Source: Methylophaga sp. OBS3
GTDB lineage: Bacteria; Pseudomonadota; Gammaproteobacteria; Nitrosococcales; Methylophagaceae
Reading direction: 5' to 3'
Length of the DNA stretch: 64,000 nt
NCBI RefSeq assembly: GCF_026319325.1
Contig: NZ_JAPDMU010000003.1
Coordinates: forward strand, 124,001-188,000
Position 1 is the first letter of the stretch. Each line of letters opens with the position of its first letter. The notes under the pieces were generated by a model. That model was not told the origin of the DNA. It ran no database searches and was given only the letters and a program-made list of their open reading frames with translations. The position numbers and the translations under genes are program-made. Positions 56,527-64,000 of the stretch are shown here, in pieces.

Positions 56527-57711
56527 ATGGCCGAGTACATACCACCATACGACGCACTCAAAACCTTTGAGGGTTTAATCCATCGACAACCCTTATTTAT
56601 CAATGATCAGTTAGATGTCGATAGTTATCATCTGACGTTTCTTGATAAAAATGGTGAAAAATTAAATGATGACTCTGAGGTACCCGCCTTTCTACAAAAG
56701 CTGAATGCGATTTTGCCCGCCATCAGCAATCGTCAAAAAGCATTATTAACGATTCCAGAGTCATGGCGCGCAGCATTATATGAAGTTGATACCGCTGGCC
56801 TTAATGTCACGCTTGATATTTACGGTAAGCCCATCACCGAATCTAAAAATCGTCCTTTTGCTTTTGCTGGCCATGCCAATGGAACTGACCAAGATTTCCG
56901 AACGTCACTCTTACTTATTGACCTGAATCAATTTGATCCAGCTAGCTTGACTGAGAACTTACCGCATTGGCGTCGTCGACATGATCAGTTATGCGCTACC
57001 AATGTGAATGCTTTAGACCAATTTAACTTTTGTCAAAGTCACGCTGTTGATTTATTACAGGGGCATTTTTACACCCTGCCCTCACCAAACGACAGTCATA
57101 AAACATCTCCATCAGCACAAACCTTGATGGAGTTATTGGTGAAATTGCAAGACTTGGATGCCGAAGCAGATGAGTTAGCCAAAATCATTAATCAAGATGT
57201 GACGCTAAGTTACAAACTACTTCGTTTGATTAACTCGGCATTTTTTGGTTTGCCCAGACAGGTCAACAGTACCCGAGAGGCAATCTTGATGCTCGGCCAA
57301 AATAAAATCAAAACATGGGCGAGTTTGCTTTGCTTGTCAGGCATGGAAAATAAACCGAATGAACTTCGTAGTGTTGCGATGATTCGAGCTCGTATGTGTG
57401 AGCTACTAGCCAAGTTCTATAAAGGCAATGCAGAACTATTTTTTGCCACCGGTCTATTCTCAACCCTGGATGCTTTACTGGATAAGCCACTGGCTAATCT
57501 GTTGGAAAACTTACCACTCACTGATGAACTAAGATACGCATTAGTTGAACATCAAGGCCCAGCAGGACAAGCATTACAGGATGTCTTGCGCTATGAACGT
57601 GGTGACTGGCAAGCCATTCATACCTCTCCTCTACCTGCTGAAGTATTGGTTAGAGCTTATCTTGACGCTATCTATTGGGCTAAAGAGTTAAATCTACAGA
57701 TAACTGACTAA
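56527..57711 (+). CDS. EAL-like/HDOD protein (YuxH/CdgJ type)
   Basis: 394 residues. The N-terminal ~195 residues start IHRQPLFINDQLDVDSYHLTF and hold CQSHAVDLLQGHFYTLP, the outline of an EAL fold in which the catalytic EAL and metal ligands are gone. The second half is a HDOD domain: EADELAKIINQDVTLSYKLLRLINS followed by AFFGLPRQV. This matches the CdgJ/YuxH family, which affects motility or c-di-GMP signalling without phosphodiesterase activity. It precedes aat by two bases. Confidence 0.85.
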   Translation: MAEYIPPYDALKTFEGLIHRQPLFINDQLDVDSYHLTFLDKNGEKLNDDSEVPAFLQKLNAILPAISNRQKALLTIPESWRAALYEVDTAGLNVTLDIYGKPITESKNRPFAFAGHANGTDQDFRTSLLLIDLNQFDPASLTENLPHWRRRHDQLCATNVNALDQFNFCQSHAVDLLQGHFYTLPSPNDSHKTSPSAQTLMELLVKLQDLDAEADELAKIINQDVTLSYKLLRLINSAFFGLPRQVNSTREAILMLGQNKIKTWASLLCLSGMENKPNELRSVAMIRARMCELLAKFYKGNAELFFATGLFSTLDALLDKPLANLLENLPLTDELRYALVEHQGPAGQALQDVLRYERGDWQAIHTSPLPAEVLVRAYLDAIYWAKELNLQITD

Positions 57712-57713
57712 TA

Positions 57714-58433
57714 ATGGCTATCAGTTGGCTAGCAGCAAACGATAAGATCAGCTTTCCACCACTAGAGCATGCAACTGAGCATGGCTTATTGGCTGCTGGC
57801 GGTGATTTATCCGTAACACGTTTATTAACTGCCTATCGGCTGGGTATCTTTCCTTGGTTTAATCAACAAGATCCTATCCTGTGGTGGAGTCCCGATCCAA
57901 GAATGGTTTTGGCACCCAACCAACTAAAAATCAGCAAAAGTCTCAATAAAAAATTACGTCGTGGTGATTTTCAAGTCACCTTTGATACGGCTTTTCACGA
58001 TGTCATGCTTGCTTGTGCGGCACCACGCTTTAAACAATCAAGCAAAACACATGACACTTGGATTCATGATGAGATGATTTCAGCCTATATCGACTTGCAT
58101 GAAAAGGGATATGCGCATAGTGTTGAATGCTGGCAGGATGCCAAACTGGTCGGTGGACTTTATGGCGTCGCGATCGGCAAAATGTTTTTTGGTGAATCGA
58201 TGTTTAGTTTTGTTACGGATAGCTCTAAAGTTGCGCTAGTCGCCTTAGCCCAGCAATTACAACGCTGGCATTTTCCACTTATCGATTGTCAGGTTCATTC
58301 TGATCATTTGGCCAGCCTTGGCGCTAAAACATTACCGCGCGCAGATTTTATTCGCTGTATGCAGCCGCTTTGCGATCAAAACGCCGTTGTCGAAAAATGG
58401 CAAATTGATAGTGATTTACCGCAACCGATATGA
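57714..58433 (+). CDS. aat: Leucyl/phenylalanyl-tRNA--protein transferase
   Basis: 239 residues. GLLAAGGDLSVTRLLTAYRLGIFPWFNQQDPILWWSPDPR is the family signature, split over about 25-65. It adds Leu or Phe to N-terminal Lys/Arg, marking proteins for ClpAP. Followed directly by the second N-end transferase gene (4-base overlap). Confidence 0.97.
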   Translation: MAISWLAANDKISFPPLEHATEHGLLAAGGDLSVTRLLTAYRLGIFPWFNQQDPILWWSPDPRMVLAPNQLKISKSLNKKLRRGDFQVTFDTAFHDVMLACAAPRFKQSSKTHDTWIHDEMISAYIDLHEKGYAHSVECWQDAKLVGGLYGVAIGKMFFGESMFSFVTDSSKVALVALAQQLQRWHFPLIDCQVHSDHLASLGAKTLPRADFIRCMQPLCDQNAVVEKWQIDSDLPQPI

Positions 58434-59131
58434 GTCTAGATTTCTATCAAGATCGTTTACACCCCTGCTCTTATTTGGATGACAAACAAGCACGTAACAT
58501 CTACCCCGATCCATTGCGCGCGATGTCAAATAAACTTTATGGCCAACTTATCCAGCATGGCTTTAGACGTAGTGGTGAGCATGTGTATCGACCTTTTTGC
58601 CCTACCTGCTCGGCATGTGTTCCCGTTCGAATAAAAGTTCAAGACTTTCAGCCAAACCGAAGTCAAAAACGCAGCCTCAAACGTAATCAGCATGTCACGA
58701 TTAACGTGCATCCAGCAGACTTTAATGAGGCGCATTACGAGTTATATTGTCGATACTTACAAAGTCGTCACCCAGGTGGTGGTATGGATCATCCCACCCC
58801 ACACAGTTATCAACAATTTCTTACAAGTAGTTGGAGTGATACTGGCTTTGTGGAGTTTTTTGATAAAGATCAATTGATTGCCGTCGCAGTCACTGATTTT
58901 GTAGATTGCGCAGCCTCCGCGTTTTATACCTTTTTTGAGCCAGAAATGGCTGAGCGCAGTTTGGGTACGTTAGCGGTCTTAAAACAAGTCGAACTAGCCA
59001 AAAAGCAAGGTTTACAACACTTGTATCTAGGCTACTGGATAGAAGCCAGCCCAAAAATGAATTACAAAACGCGCTTTGACGCCTTGCAGTATTTCAATGG
59101 TGATTGGCACGATTTTGATAAAAAACTTTGA
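58430..59131 (+). CDS. ate: Aspartate/glutamate leucyltransferase (Bpt/Ate)
   Basis: 233 residues. Cys pair CPTCSACVPVR near 50, FRRSGEHVYRPFC before it, and YCRYLQSRHPGGGMDHP. It transfers Leu to N-terminal Asp/Glu in the bacterial N-end rule. The cluster aat-ate-infA resembles pseudomonads. Confidence 0.95.
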   Translation: MSLDFYQDRLHPCSYLDDKQARNIYPDPLRAMSNKLYGQLIQHGFRRSGEHVYRPFCPTCSACVPVRIKVQDFQPNRSQKRSLKRNQHVTINVHPADFNEAHYELYCRYLQSRHPGGGMDHPTPHSYQQFLTSSWSDTGFVEFFDKDQLIAVAVTDFVDCAASAFYTFFEPEMAERSLGTLAVLKQVELAKKQGLQHLYLGYWIEASPKMNYKTRFDALQYFNGDWHDFDKKL

Positions 59132-59190
59132 ATAATCAGTGTTTTTACGGCAAAATGGATCTTTTGATTTTGGACTGATTAACAGAATTT

Positions 59191-59409
59191 ATGGCAAAAG
59201 AAGATCATATTGAATTTGAAGGCACTGTTATTGATACGATGCCTAACACCACTTTCCGCGTAGAACTGGAAAATGGTCACGTCGTAACAGCGCACATTTC
59301 AGGAAAAATGCGTAAAAACTACATCCGCATTCTGACTGGCGATAAAGTTACTGTACAGCTGACGCCTTATGATCTGACTAAAGGTCGCATCGTTTACCGC
59401 GCTCGCTAA
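59191..59409 (+). CDS. infA: Translation initiation factor IF-1
   Basis: 72 residues, the standard length. [20 protein letters not shown] with the S1-like OB fold [25 protein letters not shown]. It blocks the A site of 30S during initiation. 3' end overlaps convergent dsbB by four bases. Confidence 0.98.
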   Translation: MAKEDHIEFEGTVIDTMPNTTFRVELENGHVVTAHISGKMRKNYIRILTGDKVTVQLTPYDLTKGRIVYRAR

Positions 59410-59912
59410 AAAATTCGACGCTGTTTTTTTGCAGCTTTAGCTGCGGCCACCCAAGCCAAAACTATCATCCCCACAAATGCAATAAGTGTCCACGCAGGAA
59501 TGGTTAAGCCAAGAAACTGCCAAGACACTTCCGCACACTCCCCTGAACCAGTGAAAATCATGCTAAACGCATCGGTCAGCGGGAAATTACCCACGATAAA
59601 GTCAAAACCCGGCCCACAGCTGGGTACGGCTTCTGGCGGCAGATTCTGTAGCCAAAGGTGACGTGCTGACAAACCAATCCCCGCAAGTCCCACCAGCGCT
59701 ATCAAACCACTAAAGATTTTGCTTAATACCGGACCTGGATTGAAGATAAATGCCACTAAAAATATCAGGCCTGCTGCAATAACCGTTATGCGCTGCAAAA
59801 TGCATAGTGGACAAGGCTCCAACTGCATCACATGTTGCATGTACAAAGCGACACCAAACAACCCAAAACTAAATATAAAACCCAACAAATACAGCTTGCG
59901 TGTTGTCGACAA
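59406..59912 (-). CDS. dsbB: Disulfide bond formation protein DsbB
   Basis: 168 residues, four membrane helices. First periplasmic loop has CPLC (about 35-38), the second has Cys at PSCGPGFD and GECAE. It reoxidises DsbA with quinone. Monocistronic between infA and ybeL. Confidence 0.95.
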   Translation of the reverse strand: MSTTRKLYLLGFIFSFGLFGVALYMQHVMQLEPCPLCILQRITVIAAGLIFLVAFIFNPGPVLSKIFSGLIALVGLAGIGLSARHLWLQNLPPEAVPSCGPGFDFIVGNFPLTDAFSMIFTGSGECAEVSWQFLGLTIPAWTLIAFVGMIVLAWVAAAKAAKKQRRIF

Positions 59913-59983
59913 AACGGTTACCTCCGGTTTTCAGATTTGTGCTAAGTTAACTTAAAAACAACGTGCTTTAAAGGACTAATGTC

Positions 59984-60502
59984 ATGAATGAGCCAAAATT
60001 TGAAGAAAAACTCATTGCAGCTTATGACCGTATGATGTCACGTGTTCATGAGTTATTAGACTCTGCTGAGTCAAAGGCTATCCCGACACTTCAACAAAGA
60101 ATTGAAGTTGCCAAGCAACATGCTATTGAGTTGAGAGAAATGACGCATGATGAAGCAGATAAAATTGCTGCCTACGTCGAGCGTGACTTACATGATGCGG
60201 CTGATTATTTGGAACGCAGTGGTAAAGAGTTTTCTAGCTGGTTGCAGTTTGATTTACAGCAAGTTGAAAACCGGATGTTTGAGCTATTTGCAACGGTGGC
60301 AGACCGTACGCGAATTGAATTGGATAAATTAGCCGCTCAAGCAAAATCAGCTCAGGAATATCATACTGGTGAGATCACGGGAATCGGGACACTGTATTGT
60401 GCTTCCTGTGGTGGCCAAATGCAGTTTAAAAAGACTGGCCGTATTCCACCCTGTGGAAAATGCCACCATACCGTCTTTAAACGTCAGCCTCAATCATCCT
60501 GA
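59984..60502 (+). CDS. ybeL: Zinc-ribbon protein of the YbeL (DUF1451) family
   Basis: 172 residues. Long helical, acidic N-terminal two-thirds (EEKLIAAYDRMMSRVHELL ...), then EYHTGEITGIGTLYCASCGGQ and CGKCHHTVFKRQP, a CxxC...CxxC zinc ribbon. The layout equals E. coli YbeL, whose role is unknown. Convergent overlap with roxA of 13 bases. Confidence 0.85.
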   Translation: MNEPKFEEKLIAAYDRMMSRVHELLDSAESKAIPTLQQRIEVAKQHAIELREMTHDEADKIAAYVERDLHDAADYLERSGKEFSSWLQFDLQQVENRMFELFATVADRTRIELDKLAAQAKSAQEYHTGEITGIGTLYCASCGGQMQFKKTGRIPPCGKCHHTVFKRQPQSS

Positions 60503-61668
60503 TAGCGAGCTACCCATGCGCCCTCTTCCAGCATTATGAGCAATAATGCTGCAATGTCAGCTTGGTTCTTTAGCTGCTGCCAATCATTATCTGTTAACGT
60601 CTGATAGGTACATAAAGTAGCCATATCATCAGCATATTGTTTTGATAACTGATGATATTGGCCGGCAATAAAGACATTCACTTCGTCTTGGCCCACATGG
60701 TAAGCCAAACGAATAAAGTCACTACGCTCAAGAAAACCACCCTCGGCATACATCGCATCAATTTCTTCAATTGACGTCAGCGGCTCATCTTCCATTTCCA
60801 GCCATGGCTCTAACGTAGATTTTGTTTCTGTAACAAGGCGTCCCAGTGCTTTTGCTAACGCATCAGGATGCTGTTCTACTGCCGCCATCAGCATTTTTGC
60901 CGCTCTTTGCAGCGCGGCTTCGTTAATCTCGGCTGGTTGATTGGTCGAGGTTAAATCTGCATCACTGTAGAAGATATCAGGCTGCGCTTGCTCGGCAAGG
61001 ACATCAACAAAACTGTCTAATAACTGACGTTGTGTTGGTGCTCTAAAACCTACTGAAATCGTCATACAGTTGGTTTGAGCAATACCATGATGGGCATATT
61101 TTGGTGGCAAATACAGCATATCGCCAGGTGCTAAATCCCAAGATTCTGCAGCATTAAACGTCTTCAAGATCCGCAACTGACAATCATCTAACCATTCGGC
61201 TTCTTCAATCGGTGCATCACCAATTTGCCAACGCCGTACACCTTCGGCTTGCAATAAAAACACGTCGTAATTATCGATATGCGCGCCTACTGAGCCACCC
61301 GGCACAGCGTAGCTAATCATAATGTCGTCACGTCGCCAGTCTGGGATAAATCGGAATGGCGTGATTAATTCTTTTAATGCCGGCCAGTGTTTATCCATAT
61401 CCTGAACAAGTAATGTCCAGTCAATTTCAGGCAGTTGACTGAAGTCAGTCTCATCCAAAGGACCCTGTTGTAAGGACCAAGATGCTGGGCCTAACTGCCG
61501 AATTAATCTTGACTCGATATCTTCTTCACAAGCGATACCAGCCAATATTTCTGGTGTTAAATCAGTCACTGGTGCATTAAACGCGTTACGGATTAATAAC
61601 GGTTTTTTTTGCCAATATTGCTCGAGAAATTGCTGCTGACTGAGGCCAGTATTAAAAAATGCCGTCAC
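60490..61668 (-). CDS. roxA: 50S ribosomal protein L16 arginine hydroxylase RoxA (YcfD)
   Basis: 392 residues. JmjC-type cupin with the iron motif HID in GAHIDNYDVFLLQAEGVRRWQIG (about residue 125) and distal His in LPPKYAHHGIAQ. C-terminal dimer and winged-helix region (about 250-390). It uses 2-oxoglutarate and oxygen to hydroxylate Arg81 of L16 in E. coli. Six bases separate it from the NfeD gene. Confidence 0.93.
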   Translation of the reverse strand: MTAFFNTGLSQQQFLEQYWQKKPLLIRNAFNAPVTDLTPEILAGIACEEDIESRLIRQLGPASWSLQQGPLDETDFSQLPEIDWTLLVQDMDKHWPALKELITPFRFIPDWRRDDIMISYAVPGGSVGAHIDNYDVFLLQAEGVRRWQIGDAPIEEAEWLDDCQLRILKTFNAAESWDLAPGDMLYLPPKYAHHGIAQTNCMTISVGFRAPTQRQLLDSFVDVLAEQAQPDIFYSDADLTSTNQPAEINEAALQRAAKMLMAAVEQHPDALAKALGRLVTETKSTLEPWLEMEDEPLTSIEEIDAMYAEGGFLERSDFIRLAYHVGQDEVNVFIAGQYHQLSKQYADDMATLCTYQTLTDNDWQQLKNQADIAALLLIMLEEGAWVARYQDD

Positions 61669-61674
61669 TATTTC

Positions 61675-62118
61675 CTAATCTATTTTTTCAACGGTAAATA
61701 CAACATTATTCAAAGCGGTAATTCGCACTCGGCTACCCGCAGGACAATCTGGTCCTTTTACTTTCCAAGTAGAGTCATCCAGATTGACTTTGCCGACCCC
61801 ATCAATAATTGGCTGGGCTAAAGTCAGCTCACGGCCAATATAACCCTCACCGCGACGATTTAATAATGGCTCATCAGTTTTGATCGGATGTCGTTGGTAA
61901 TAGCGGCGCCATGCCACAATACTAATCACTGAAAATACGGCAAATAACAATAATTGCCATTCCCAACCAACAGAGGGCATGAAAAGCAAAATAAAGCCGA
62001 CCAGTCCCGCAGCAATCGCCAGCCATAAAGCAAAAAAGGAAGGCGCTAAGATCTCAACGATAATGAGCGCGACAGCCAATACCCACCAATGCCAAAAATC
62101 GATAAGCGGCATGGTCAT
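61675..62118 (-). CDS. NfeD-like membrane protein
   Basis: 147 residues, three or four N-terminal membrane helices and a C-terminal OB domain (about 90-147, RGEGYIGRELTLAQPIIDGVGKVNL). The NfeD short form accompanies an SPFH protein, as YbbJ does QmcA; the genes overlap by one base. Confidence 0.93.
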   Translation of the reverse strand: MTMPLIDFWHWWVLAVALIIVEILAPSFFALWLAIAAGLVGFILLFMPSVGWEWQLLLFAVFSVISIVAWRRYYQRHPIKTDEPLLNRRGEGYIGRELTLAQPIIDGVGKVNLDDSTWKVKGPDCPAGSRVRITALNNVVFTVEKID

Positions 62119-63038
62119 TACCCTTTCTTAGTAAAAGCATCTTTAGCCAGTTCAGTAATACCAGCTAACGATCCAATAACATTGCTTGCCTCAAGTGGCA
62201 TCATAATCACCTTATGATTATCAGCAGACGCCATATCACGCAGTGCTTCTACATATTTCTGTGCGACGAAGTAATTAACAGCTTGAATATCGCCCTTACC
62301 AATCGCTTCTGACACCATCATGGTTGCTTTTGCCTCGGCTTCGGCTAAACGCTCCCGAGCTTCCGCATCACGAAACGCAGCTTCTCTACGACCTTCAGCT
62401 TCCAATACAGCTGCCTGCTTTTCACCTTCGGCGCGTAAAATTTCAGCTTGGCGGTGACCTTCTGCATCCAAGATATTGGCACGTTTATCACGCTCAGCCT
62501 TCATCTGACGGCCCATTGCTTCGACAAGATCCGTAGGCGGCTCAATATCTTTGATTTCGATACGAGTAACTTTAATACCCCAAGGCGTTGTTGCTTCATC
62601 AACAACTCTTAATAAACGGGTATTAATTTCATCACGCTTGGACAAGAGTTCATCTAAATCCATCGAGCCCATGACAGTACGAATGTTGGTCATGGTGAGA
62701 TTCAAAATGGCATTGTCCAAACCACTGACTTCATAAGCGGCTTTGGCGGCATCAATGACTTGGAAAAACACCACACCATCAACACGAATCATCGCATTGT
62801 CTTTGGTGATGATTTCTTGTGATGGTACGTCTAAGACTTGTTCCATCATGTTGATTTTGGCACCGATCGTGTCGATGACTGGCACAATTAAATTAAGGCC
62901 AGGACGTAATGTACGTGTATAGCGGCCAAAACGTTCTACGGTAAATTCGCGTCCCTGTTGAACAGGTTTTACCCCCATTAAAATAATCACCACCGCCAGT
63001 ACTGCGATGACAATCACTAAACTTGCAAAACCACCCAT
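62118..63038 (-). CDS. SPFH-domain protein (QmcA-like paraslipin)
   Basis: 306 residues. N-terminal membrane helix (about 6-22), SPFH/band-7 domain (about 25-180) and a coiled C-terminal helix rich in Glu/Ala/Arg (EAEGRREAAFRDAEARERLAEAEAKA, split around 215-240). It forms large oligomeric cages in the inner membrane, and paraslipins pair with NfeD. Possibly involved in membrane protein quality control with FtsH-like proteases. Confidence 0.93.
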   Translation of the reverse strand: MGGFASLVIVIAVLAVVIILMGVKPVQQGREFTVERFGRYTRTLRPGLNLIVPVIDTIGAKINMMEQVLDVPSQEIITKDNAMIRVDGVVFFQVIDAAKAAYEVSGLDNAILNLTMTNIRTVMGSMDLDELLSKRDEINTRLLRVVDEATTPWGIKVTRIEIKDIEPPTDLVEAMGRQMKAERDKRANILDAEGHRQAEILRAEGEKQAAVLEAEGRREAAFRDAEARERLAEAEAKATMMVSEAIGKGDIQAVNYFVAQKYVEALRDMASADNHKVIMMPLEASNVIGSLAGITELAKDAFTKKG

Positions 63039-63165
63039 GACTTCACTCCTTTGTTCAAATCATTACCGAAACTGATAATAGCAGTATTAACCGTTTTGTC
63101 GGATAAATCTTGGACATTTTGTGCTCAGCATTGGACAATAAGGTTAATCAACACAAGGTTAAAAC

Positions 63166-63771
63166 ATGATTATTTCCAAACGTTTGAGCATTTTGTTTTT
63201 GACTGGTTTGCTGTTTAGCCTACCGGCCCATGCCCAGCAGTGGTACCAAGTTGAACTGGTTGTATTTGAACAACTTAATCCTTCTACAGATGAAGCATGG
63301 CCTGCCATGCCACCAAGTTCACCTTCTGTAAGTCCACAAACAAGCAGTAGCAAAGTGCAACCATCTGGAAAACAATTATTGAGTGGTGTGGCTGAGCGTT
63401 TACGTAACTCTGCTGGTTATCGCGTGTTAACTCATCAAAGTTGGCAACAAAGCGCCTTGGGTAAACGTGCAAGTGTAGCTGTGACAGTCAGTGGTGAACG
63501 CCTGTCAGGAATGATTCGTGTCTTTAAATCTGCTTATCTGCACACAGAGCTGGACTTGTGGTTAATGGATGCCAGCCAAGCGATGGCTAATGATTCATTC
63601 CAAGGCCCACGTGCACCTAACCTGAAACAATCTAGACGTATCCGTAGTAAAGAACTCCATTACTTCGACCATCCACGTTTTGGTGCGATTTTACAGTTAA
63701 CCCCTATTCAAACGCCTGATGCTGTTTTAGCCGCGATGCAGGGTTCTGAAAGTTATGCGTTACCAGATTAA
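63166..63771 (+). CDS. csiV: CsiV-family periplasmic protein
   Basis: 201 residues with signal peptide MIISKRLSILFLTGLLFSLPAHA. Mature start QQWYQVELVVFEQL and RRIRSKELHYFDHPRFGAILQLTPI are CsiV hallmarks. In Vibrio cholerae CsiV is a cofactor of VarC/sigma-like surface polysaccharide and penicillin-binding protein control; the role here is unproved. It is shorter than most relatives. Its stop overlaps the convergent phosphorylase by four bases. Confidence 0.85.
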   Translation: MIISKRLSILFLTGLLFSLPAHAQQWYQVELVVFEQLNPSTDEAWPAMPPSSPSVSPQTSSSKVQPSGKQLLSGVAERLRNSAGYRVLTHQSWQQSALGKRASVAVTVSGERLSGMIRVFKSAYLHTELDLWLMDASQAMANDSFQGPRAPNLKQSRRIRSKELHYFDHPRFGAILQLTPIQTPDAVLAAMQGSESYALPD

Positions 63772-64000
63772 TGCTGTGCCATAACGACGGCGGTTATTAA
63801 TTTCTTCACCTTATCCATGGCCATGGACAACGTCTCTAGAATGGCGTCCATGGTCAACGCTTCATCATTAAGACCGGCAGCTTTGTTGGCAACAACCGCA
63901 ATCCCGGCATAAGCAACATTAAGTTCTCTGGCAATTGCCGCTTCAGGCATCGCCGTCATTCCCACCATATCAGCACCATCATTTGCCAAACGGCGAATTT
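63768..64000 (-). CDS. MTAP-family nucleoside phosphorylase, C-terminal part (cut by window edge)
   Basis: The frame is open to the last base; about 77 C-terminal residues visible, IRRLANDGADMVGMTAMPEAAI followed by ARELNVAYAGIAVVANKAAGL. This matches methylthioadenosine/methylthioinosine phosphorylases. The gammaproteobacterial form often prefers 5'-methylthioinosine, but the residue deciding this is outside or cannot be read. It salvages the by-product of polyamine synthesis. Confidence 0.85.
   Translation of the reverse strand, partial: IRRLANDGADMVGMTAMPEAAIARELNVAYAGIAVVANKAAGLNDEALTMDAILETLSMAMDKVKKLITAVVMAQH

Noticed and set aside
63110..63139. Promoter of csiV (TTGGAC ... GACAAT)
   Set aside because: 18-base spacer and a poor -10; the two TTGGACA copies suggest a direct repeat, but not enough for a call.

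Overview
The window is a stretch of ordinary chromosome from a gammaproteobacterium of moderate to low GC. Gene content and order are those of the core genome: metY-rimP-nusA-infB-rbfA-truB-rpsO-pnp, glnA-ntrB-ntrC, maf-rng-yhdP-tldD, ftsY-ftsE-ftsX-rpoH, ffs-dnaX-ybaB-recR, aat-ate-infA. Proteins and order resemble marine methylotrophs of the Methylophaga / Piscirickettsiaceae type, but that assignment is a memory-based inference. No phage, insertion sequence, CRISPR array, toxin-antitoxin pair or defence island was seen.

Layout. 1-2635 (+): the end of an RND efflux transporter followed by an overlapping response regulator and histidine kinase. 2595-5880 (-): a DUF815 ATPase and the molybdate importer modABC. 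5901-15006 (-): the translation/RNA-processing operon from initiator tRNA (metY) to pnp, with structured leaders before rpsO and pnp and two tandem terminator-like hairpins between metY and rimP. 15016-19977 (-): the nitrogen-control block ntrC, ntrB, a DUF4124 gene and glnA. glnA has a sigma-54 promoter with two NtrC boxes, and a further NtrC-type palindrome overlaps a -10 element before ntrB. 20187-32730 (-): tldD, yhdP, rng, maf, rlmH, rsfS, a DUF218 gene, nadD, proA, holA and lptE, followed upstream by leuS (to 35202).

35315-39840 (-): an H-NS-family protein, a YfhL-type ferredoxin, coaD, rsmD and two M16 peptidase genes (one with and one without the zinc motif). 39904-43510 (+): ftsY, ftsE, ftsX, rpoH; fdxA is convergent. 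44047-48885 (+): lapA, lapB, an ArsC-like gene, wrbA, a DUF2069 gene, a small protein resembling flagellar rod/hook C-termini, a birA lacking its DNA-binding domain, coaX and tRNA-Ser(GGA). 48942-53441 (-): an unrecognised lipoprotein behind a large MASE1-CHASE-PAS-GGDEF-EAL protein. 53614-60502 (+): 4.5S RNA, dnaX, ybaB, recR, an EAL-HDOD protein, aat, ate and infA, then dsbB (-) and ybeL (+). 60490-63038 (-): roxA, nfeD and an SPFH gene. 63166-64000: csiV (+) and the 3' end of an MTAP-family phosphorylase (-).

The most informative signals are regulatory or recoding elements rather than a new gene system: a dnaX programmed -1 frameshift site (A AAA AAG with an upstream GGAG and a stop seven codons later), a perfect 16-copy CCAGAG repeat confined to the tau-only part of dnaX, the NtrC/sigma-54 architecture at glnA and ntrB, and structured leaders in the rimP-rpsO-pnp operon. 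I did not find evidence of an undescribed multi-gene system; the best unknowns are the lipoprotein at 48942-49967, the small flagellar-like protein at 46875-47099 and the DUF4124 gene inside the nitrogen cluster.
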